Shown here one piece after another: positions 6,237-10,360 of a stretch of DNA of 10,360 nucleotides (positions are counted from its first letter, which is position 1; every line of letters begins with the position of its first letter). The notes under the pieces are model-generated. The model was not told the DNA's origin and searched no databases. It saw only the letters and a list, made by a program, of their open reading frames with translations. The position numbers were made by a program, and so were the translations under genes. Location: contig JAITTK010000004.1 in NCBI GenBank assembly GCA_031287135.1, forward strand, positions 1 to 10,360, given 5' to 3'. This DNA is from Candidatus Methanoplasma reticulitermitis (GTDB lineage: Archaea > Thermoplasmatota > Thermoplasmata > Methanomassiliicoccales > Methanomethylophilaceae).

Positions 6237-6711
6237 TTTGTGGAACGACCTCTTCGGAGGAAGTTTCGAAACGATGGCAAGAAGGATGGAGAAGATGTTC
6301 TCCGACATGGAAAACCTCCGGGGAGCGGATGTGAAGACATACGGATACACCATGTATCAGGACTCCGAGGGCAATCGGCATGTGAAAGAGTTTGGGAACT
6401 CTGTCGGGGACAGGGGGCTCTCCTCGGACATGATCGGGGAACCTCTGACCGATGTCAGTCTCGAGGACGGCGTGGTCAGAGCGATCGTCGAGATCCCCGG
6501 GGTCTCCAAGGAAGACATCGTGCTGGAGGGGACGAAGAGCACGATCTCCGTGAATGTCGATACCGAGAAGAGGAGGTTCTCCAAGACGCTGGCACTCCCG
6601 TGCGACGTCGATCCCGATTCCGCAAAGGCCGAGTACAACAACGGGATCCTGGAGGTCACCCTGACTCCGATGGTACCGCCTGATTCGAAGAAAAGGATCG
6701 ACGTACAGTGA
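6223..6711 (+). CDS. Small heat-shock protein, Hsp20/alpha-crystallin family
   Basis: 162-residue ATP-independent chaperone that forms large oligomers and holds unfolded proteins. The N-terminal arm (1 to about 72) includes a TYGYTMYQDSEGNRHVKEFGN segment (the last part, VKEFGN, at 54-59) of the kind seen in many euryarchaeal Hsp20 proteins. The alpha-crystallin domain covers about 73-150: EPLTDVSLEDGVVRAIVEIP, then EIPGVSKEDIVLEG, and the signature YNNGILEVTLTP (138-149). The C-terminal tail carries IDV (159-161), an I-x-I/V anchor that docks on a neighbouring subunit. The length is typical. It is the last gene of the operon with the HSR1-like regulator and Cdc48, and is followed by a T-run terminator. 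Heat induction through the shared promoter is expected. Confidence 0.95.
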   Translation: MDTDDLWNDLFGGSFETMARRMEKMFSDMENLRGADVKTYGYTMYQDSEGNRHVKEFGNSVGDRGLSSDMIGEPLTDVSLEDGVVRAIVEIPGVSKEDIVLEGTKSTISVNVDTEKRRFSKTLALPCDVDPDSAKAEYNNGILEVTLTPMVPPDSKKRIDVQ

Positions 6712-6730
6712 GATGTCCGTCGATACGTAA

Positions 6731-6740
6731 AACCCTTTTT
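6731..6740 (+). terminator. T-rich terminator of the heat-shock operon
   Basis: AACCCTTTTT lies 20 bases past the hsp20 stop codon. Archaeal RNA polymerase terminates at short T-runs without needing a hairpin. The next gene has its own TATA box just downstream, so a transcript end here is sensible. Confidence 0.5.
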
Positions 6741-6752
6741 ACAAATTTTGTA
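6740..6752. promoter_or_regulatory. 13-nt palindrome upstream of the second operon
   Basis: TACAAA-T-TTTGTA is a perfect inverted repeat around one central base. It ends 10 bases before the TATA box at 6763, so it is well placed for an operator or activator site. The right arm overlaps a TGTACA (6749-6754), the motif also seen beside trpB. It may alternatively belong to the terminator of the preceding operon. Confidence 0.4.
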
Positions 6753-6762
6753 CAGTGTGTTG

Positions 6763-6772
6763 TTTTATATAG
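6763..6772 (+). promoter_or_regulatory. TATA box of the second operon
   Basis: TTTTATATAG lies 21-30 bases upstream of the ATG at 6794. It is a near-consensus archaeal TATA box and predicts a leaderless transcript starting at or next to the ATG, consistent with the lack of a Shine-Dalgarno sequence there. Confidence 0.7.
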
Positions 6773-6793
6773 AAGAACAACCTCTTTTACATT

Positions 6794-7741
6794 ATGAGCA
6801 GAGAGGACCTTATAAACACCACAAGGGCCGTATTGGCAAAGGCCGGGTTCGATATCTCCTCGGCGCTCAACCTGCGCAGCATCTGCTTCGATATCGTCGG
6901 AAGGAAAGACGACACGCTTATAATCGTAAAGGTCCTGAGCAACGTGGATGCGTTCTCGAGGGATAACGCCGAGGACATGAAGGTCTTGGCCGACGCGCTG
7001 AAGGCGACCCCGTTGCTCATCGGCGAGACATCCAGTTCCGGACCGTTGGAGGCCGGCATCGTATATTCAAGATTCAAGATCCCCATAATCTCTAACGAGA
7101 CCCTTGCCGAACATCTTCTCGAAGAGGTTCCGCCTTTCATATTCGCAGCGCCCGGCGGACTTTACGTCAGGATAGACAGCAACATGCTCAAGGAGGTCAG
7201 GGAAAGCAAGAGCATAAGCCTGGGCACCCTGGCAGAGACGGCGGGAGTGTCCAGACGCACCATACAGATGTATGAATCGGGCATGGGTGCCATGATCGAT
7301 GCGGCCATGAGGCTCGAGGAATTCCTCCAGGCACCCATAATAGAGTCGATAAACCCATTCGAATACAAAAGCGAGAAAAAGCCGGAAGAATATGAGGTGA
7401 CTGGCGGGAAGAGGACGGAATCGAATGCACTCAACCGTATGCTCGACATCGGATTTGCGATAACGCCGGTCATAAAGAGTCCTTTCGAAGCGATAACAAG
7501 GAGCAGACAGACGATAATCCTCACCGGACTCGGCACCGATGAGGAGAAACTTATACAAAAAGCTCTGATAGCCTCGGAGATTTCAAAAATCGCCGGGAAC
7601 CATTCATTGGTGATAGTCGAACGGAAACGTTCGGCAGAGAACATAGACTCGACGGCGGTCGTCACCAGCGAAGAACTGGAGAAAATAGACGACCAAGACG
7701 CACTTACCGATCTGGTACTTTCAAGGAGCACCAAGAAATGA
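6794..7741 (+). CDS. COG1395-type HTH transcriptional regulator
   Basis: 315-residue protein of the archaeal family annotated as putative HTH-type transcriptional regulatory protein. Residues 1 to about 120 form an alpha/beta domain (LNLRSICFDIVGRKDDTLII, VDAFSRDNAEDMKVLADALK, TPLLIGETSSSGPLEAGIVY), thought to have a nuclease-like fold without an obvious active site. After GGLYVRID comes a Cro/C1-type helix-turn-helix at about 129-183, with LAETAGVSRRTIQMYESG (146-163) as the HTH core. Residues about 210-300 are a second alpha/beta domain. Length and order match the family. Its target is unknown. It leads an operon with the next two genes (ATGA overlap with each), which suggests that it controls them and itself, possibly through the palindrome at 6740-6752. 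Confidence 0.88.
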   Translation: MSREDLINTTRAVLAKAGFDISSALNLRSICFDIVGRKDDTLIIVKVLSNVDAFSRDNAEDMKVLADALKATPLLIGETSSSGPLEAGIVYSRFKIPIISNETLAEHLLEEVPPFIFAAPGGLYVRIDSNMLKEVRESKSISLGTLAETAGVSRRTIQMYESGMGAMIDAAMRLEEFLQAPIIESINPFEYKSEKKPEEYEVTGGKRTESNALNRMLDIGFAITPVIKSPFEAITRSRQTIILTGLGTDEEKLIQKALIASEISKIAGNHSLVIVERKRSAENIDSTAVVTSEELEKIDDQDALTDLVLSRSTKK

Positions 7742-8355
7742 TATCCATCGAGATCGGTAAGTGCAAGGTAGACCTGCTCCCCGTGGTGAAGGGGCTTGTC
7801 TCGGAAGCGGAGAAGGTCCGAGAGGCGTACGGGAAGTACGAGGCATATTCCGTTGCGCTCGGAATAGAGGAAATAATCGCCATAAAGCACAGGGGCGAAC
7901 TCGAAGACATTCAGGAATTGAGCGAGATAGACATGGTGTATGTTCACCATCTATCGAATTTCGGAGAGATCCAGTCGCCCACGCCGGCATATTGCGAACT
8001 GATCGATCTGTGTTCGAAAGACTCTGCCGAGGTCATCCCTCTCGATATGAATAACGAGGATTTCACGGATGTGTACATAAGAACGGTGAAGACCATGGAA
8101 TTCGTGAAGGAGCACCGGCTCGCCAAGAAAGGGATGAAACTCAGCTTCGATATGTCATCCCCCGAATCATTTGCCATATCCTGGGACAATTACCTGAACA
8201 AGGTCAAGGGATTCGGGAAGGTGAACAGAAAGAGGGAAGAGTTCATCGCATCCCAGATAGCCGATATCGCAAGATACCGGGAATCCCTTCTGGCCGTGGT
8301 CGAGGTAGAAAGGATAAATAATATCATAGGACATATTGATGCCGATAGAAGATGA
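7738..8355 (+). CDS. Conserved hypothetical, possibly a diverged TraB-like protein
   Basis: 205 residues, no signal peptide or membrane span. I do not firmly recognise it. The pattern resembles a shortened TraB/GumN-type fold: an early region VSEAEKVREAYGKYEAYS with LGIEEIIAI (21-49), then SPTPAYCELIDLCSKDSAEV with IPLDMNNEDF (80-109) like the segment before the conserved aspartate, and REEFIASQIADI with SLLAVVEVERINNII (167-197) like the ERDxxMA and VVGxxHxxGI end of TraB. The glycine-histidine motif of that end is absent, so an active enzyme is doubtful. It is translationally coupled on both sides (ATGA overlaps), with AAGGAG (7723-7728) as its ribosome site. A partnership with the COG1395 regulator and the membrane protease is the main contextual clue. 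The TraB link is inference only. Confidence 0.7.
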   Translation: MISIEIGKCKVDLLPVVKGLVSEAEKVREAYGKYEAYSVALGIEEIIAIKHRGELEDIQELSEIDMVYVHHLSNFGEIQSPTPAYCELIDLCSKDSAEVIPLDMNNEDFTDVYIRTVKTMEFVKEHRLAKKGMKLSFDMSSPESFAISWDNYLNKVKGFGKVNRKREEFIASQIADIARYRESLLAVVEVERINNIIGHIDADRR

Positions 8356-9383
8356 GTGATGAATGCCCCGATTGCGAGAATTTTAAAGCTGAAGGAAGTG
8401 CCTTCTGCGGAGCCTGCGGCCGTCCTCTTGCCGGAAAAATGTCCGGAAAACGGGACCACGGCTTTGTGGGCATGATCCTTCTGATTGTCTGTTCATTCGT
8501 CATCCTTATACTGGCATTTGAACTGCTGACTATTTTCGTCAACAGCCTGGATGTGTTCGATTTCCTTTCGGACAAAGCATCCGGCTTCATACTCATTGTG
8601 CCATTCCCTCAGAGGATCTTCTCGCTCGAGGGGGCAGTCCTGCAGACGTATTGGATTATCGTCATCGCGATCATATCCTCGTGTGCGGCCTATGCGCTGT
8701 ACAGATTCTTCGGAGCGTTCCTGTCATCGGGAGACGCTCCCAAGCATGATGCGGCAGAGAATACCGCCGTGTTCTGGATTTCCGTCTCCCTTAGTGCCAT
8801 GATGCTCATAAGTTTCGCCGTCGTGTTCATAATGGCCCTTTTCGGCTATGAAGCGACGGTCCCGTCATTCGGGGATAAGACGGAACAGATGTTCCTGCTG
8901 GCAGATGCGGCCGTCTGGGAGGAGGTCATCACCCGCCTCCTGTACATCGGCGTGCCCATGACCTTGATCTCCCTTGCGGTTACCGGAAAGAAAGAGTCTC
9001 TGAAATGCCTGTTCGGGGGGTTCGGGATGAGTACCGCGGCCGCCGTGTTCATAATCATATCGGGGGCCATATTCGGTCTTGCACACTACCCCGGCTGGGA
9101 GGATCAAGCCTGGAAGGTTCTGACGGCTGCGATCATGGGCATATTCCTCGGATACATATTCGTGAGATTCGGATTGTACGCCACGATCCTGTTGCATTTC
9201 ATAAACAACTATCTGTCATCCTTCGACTGGATGGGTATCGGGGGATTCGGAATCGTCGTCTCTCTCTGTTTGATCGCGGCCGGACTCGCCGCCCTGTACT
9301 ATATCCTTGTAAGGATTTCGGAATCGAAGGAACTGATAGATACACTTCCAATATTCCGCAACCGATACACCGAAAACCGATGA
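8352..9383 (+). CDS. Zinc-ribbon CPBP-family intramembrane metalloprotease
   Basis: 343-residue membrane protein. The N-terminus holds a small zinc ribbon, Cys5-x2-Cys8 and Cys19-x2-Cys22. Hydrophobic spans follow at about 39-63, 99-118, 140-165, 196-211, 226-244, 256-280 and 296-320. The CPBP (Abi/Rce1-like) motifs are present in order: EEVITR (190-195, Glu-Glu-x3-Arg), FGLAH (241-245) and HFINN (282-286). In Rce1-type proteins these Glu and His residues form the intramembrane active site, which cleaves after prenylated or other membrane-proximal substrates. Substrate here is unknown. The zinc ribbon may bind a partner or sense substrate. It is the last gene of the operon started by the COG1395 regulator, coupled by ATGA to the upstream gene. 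Its stop codon abuts the stop of the convergent minus-strand gene with no bases between. Confidence 0.9.
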   Translation: MSDECPDCENFKAEGSAFCGACGRPLAGKMSGKRDHGFVGMILLIVCSFVILILAFELLTIFVNSLDVFDFLSDKASGFILIVPFPQRIFSLEGAVLQTYWIIVIAIISSCAAYALYRFFGAFLSSGDAPKHDAAENTAVFWISVSLSAMMLISFAVVFIMALFGYEATVPSFGDKTEQMFLLADAAVWEEVITRLLYIGVPMTLISLAVTGKKESLKCLFGGFGMSTAAAVFIIISGAIFGLAHYPGWEDQAWKVLTAAIMGIFLGYIFVRFGLYATILLHFINNYLSSFDWMGIGGFGIVVSLCLIAAGLAALYYILVRISESKELIDTLPIFRNRYTENR

Positions 9384-10148
9384 TCAGACCTTTCTCATCA
9401 TCGCTTCGAGACGTTTCTTGGATTCGATCGCTGATTCCAGGGTGCGGGACTCGATGATATAGTTCCCTCCGCATCCTTTCAGTTTTGAGAGCACATGCAT
9501 GAAATCGATATTCCCATCCCCTATCGTCATGTGGGCATCCACATCGCCGTTGTTGTCATGGATGTGGATGTTCGCGATCCTTTCTCCCAGCAGATCGATG
9601 AATCTGTCCGTCGCCCCCATGGTGTTGGCATGCCCTATGTCAAAACATACCTTGAGGTCCGTACCGTCTATCAGACAGAGTAACTCTTCCGGGGTCTGAC
9701 CCATCATTATCGCGAACGAAGGCATGTTTTCGATCGCGGCCGTGACCCCTGTCTCCGCGGATGCTTTCTCGATCCGCCTCAGGGAATCTTTTGCCAGTTC
9801 CCCGGATCTCCCTCTCAGGCCGTCCAAGACCATCGAATACACCCCCGGGTGTATCGTTACCATCTCTATCCCCATGCGATTCGCATGTTCCAGTGTGTCC
9901 ATCATCTCTTTGACGGAGGTCTCCCTCACTTTATCATTCACGGCCGCGATGTTTATATCGCAGATGGGGGCATGGACAGAGTATTCCATGGAGAATCGCG
10001 ATCTCATGTCATCGAATCTCGATGAGAATTTCGTTATAGTGTTATCTGCCTCGGAGAATATCTCCCATAGTCCGAAGTCCCGGGACACCGCATCCATTAT
10101 CTTATTCGGATCATGGACGCTGAACTGCGTGCAGGAGATCCCTATCAT
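9384..10148 (-). CDS. Sugar phosphate isomerase/epimerase-like TIM barrel (AP endonuclease 2 family)
   Basis: 254-residue protein of the xylose-isomerase-like/endonuclease IV superfamily. Candidate metal ligands occur in the expected strands: His59 (SVHAP), His100 (TIHPG), Glu140 (AIENMP), Asp170 and His173 (CFDIGHAN), His197 (HIHDNNG), His206 (DAHMTIGDG) and Glu233 (YIIES). This pattern is shared by endonuclease IV and by sugar or inosose isomerases, so sequence alone does not decide between DNA repair and sugar chemistry. The conserved HDNxGxxDxHxxxGxGxIDF-like block fits either. The protein is shorter than typical endonuclease IV (about 280). I chose the ATG at 10148 over the longer frame from 10217 because the fold begins at MIGISC, a GAGGT ribosome site lies 6 bases upstream, and the start overlaps the upstream gene's stop as ATGA. 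Confidence 0.85.
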   Translation of the reverse strand: MIGISCTQFSVHDPNKIMDAVSRDFGLWEIFSEADNTITKFSSRFDDMRSRFSMEYSVHAPICDINIAAVNDKVRETSVKEMMDTLEHANRMGIEMVTIHPGVYSMVLDGLRGRSGELAKDSLRRIEKASAETGVTAAIENMPSFAIMMGQTPEELLCLIDGTDLKVCFDIGHANTMGATDRFIDLLGERIANIHIHDNNGDVDAHMTIGDGNIDFMHVLSKLKGCGGNYIIESRTLESAIESKKRLEAMMRKV

Positions 10149-10360
10149 GCCCTGACCTCTTCTCCGTCTACCGTCCTCGGGGCGATGCCGTCTATCACCG
10201 TCTCCGGGTCCTCGCACCCGATAGTGACCTGCAGCGTTCCCAGAACCGCATTCGGTTCCGCGAAGGAGATTTTTCCGACAGATGCGACCTGTTTGTTGAG
10301 ATGCAGCGTGATCCTGCCTCCCCTCACACCCTTGAACATTGCCGTTCTTGTGCTGTCCAG
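10145..10360 (-). CDS. C-terminal part of an unrecognised gene (partial)
   Basis: An open frame runs in from the right edge of the window without a stop and ends at TGA (10147-10145), giving at least 71 residues. An internal Met at 10339 is not a convincing start because the frame stays open upstream. The peptide shows alternating hydrophobic strands (GGRITLHLNKQVASVGKISF, then GTLQVTIG) and ends in a short helix-like DPETVIDGIAP with a charged tail. I do not recognise the family; a small beta-rich domain is all that can be said. It overlaps the TIM-barrel gene by ATGA, so the two are cotranscribed and coupled. Confidence 0.7.
   Translation of the reverse strand: MDSTRTAMFKGVRGGRITLHLNKQVASVGKISFAEPNAVLGTLQVTIGCEDPETVIDGIAPRTVDGEEVRA

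Noticed and set aside
10149..10217. Extended N-terminus of the TIM-barrel protein from an ATG at 10217
   Set aside because: The added 23 residues are an Arg/Gly/Asp-rich, out-of-frame reading of the upstream gene. The fold starts at MIGISC, with a good ribosome site and an ATGA overlap at 10148.
10145..10339. KEOPS subunit Pcc1 as the identity of the right-edge gene
   Set aside because: Size and position invited this call, but the residues do not show the Pcc1 pattern (for example the conserved SALR...SYLRWI helix), and the frame remains open past the internal Met.
1..10360. CRISPR arrays, insertion sequences or prophage genes
   Set aside because: No regularly spaced repeats, transposase or integrase motifs, or phage structural genes are seen anywhere in the window.

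Overview
The window looks like chromosomal DNA of a euryarchaeon. Evidence: the C-terminal tail of transcription factor TFB, a duplicated tRNA-splicing endonuclease, an archaeal-type Cdc48 (VAT) ATPase, a COG1395 regulator, TATA boxes placed for leaderless transcription, and extensive ATGA stop/start overlaps. The gene set and the moderately GC-rich sequence would fit Thermoplasmata, possibly Methanomassiliicoccales. That placement is inference; no single marker here proves it.

Layout. 1-101 is the end of a tfb gene. It converges on endA (135-1184, minus). A gap of about 750 bp (1185-1931) holds the endA promoter, a strong hairpin, the decayed 5' end of an AAA_14/DUF4143 ATPase gene with its own promoter and a pair of 16-bp direct repeats, and a G/C-tract hairpin behind trpB. 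A stand-alone trpB2 (1932-3251, minus) diverges from the main plus-strand block. The shared upstream region (3252-3426) holds a 22-bp perfect palindrome near the trpB promoter and two adjacent TAAC-N5-GTTA palindromes at the promoter of the plus-strand operon.

The central block, 3427-6711, is a compact heat-shock operon: a winged-helix regulator of the HSR1/Phr type, a two-ring-domain Cdc48 unfoldase, and an Hsp20 small heat-shock protein, with overlapping genes. Gene order and operator match what is known for the Archaeoglobus HSR1 operon. The regulator probably represses its own operon, with Hsp20 holding unfolded proteins and Cdc48 unfolding or extracting them.

After a T-rich terminator a second operon, 6794-9383, starts from its own TATA box. 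It encodes a COG1395 HTH regulator, a conserved protein that may be a diverged TraB-like protein, and a zinc-ribbon CPBP-type membrane protease, all joined by ATGA overlaps. Its function is not established; a membrane or proteostasis role is only suggested by the protease and the neighbouring heat-shock operon. It ends stop-to-stop against a minus-strand pair: a sugar-phosphate isomerase/AP-endonuclease-like TIM barrel (9384-10148), translationally coupled to the 3' end of an unrecognised gene that leaves the window.
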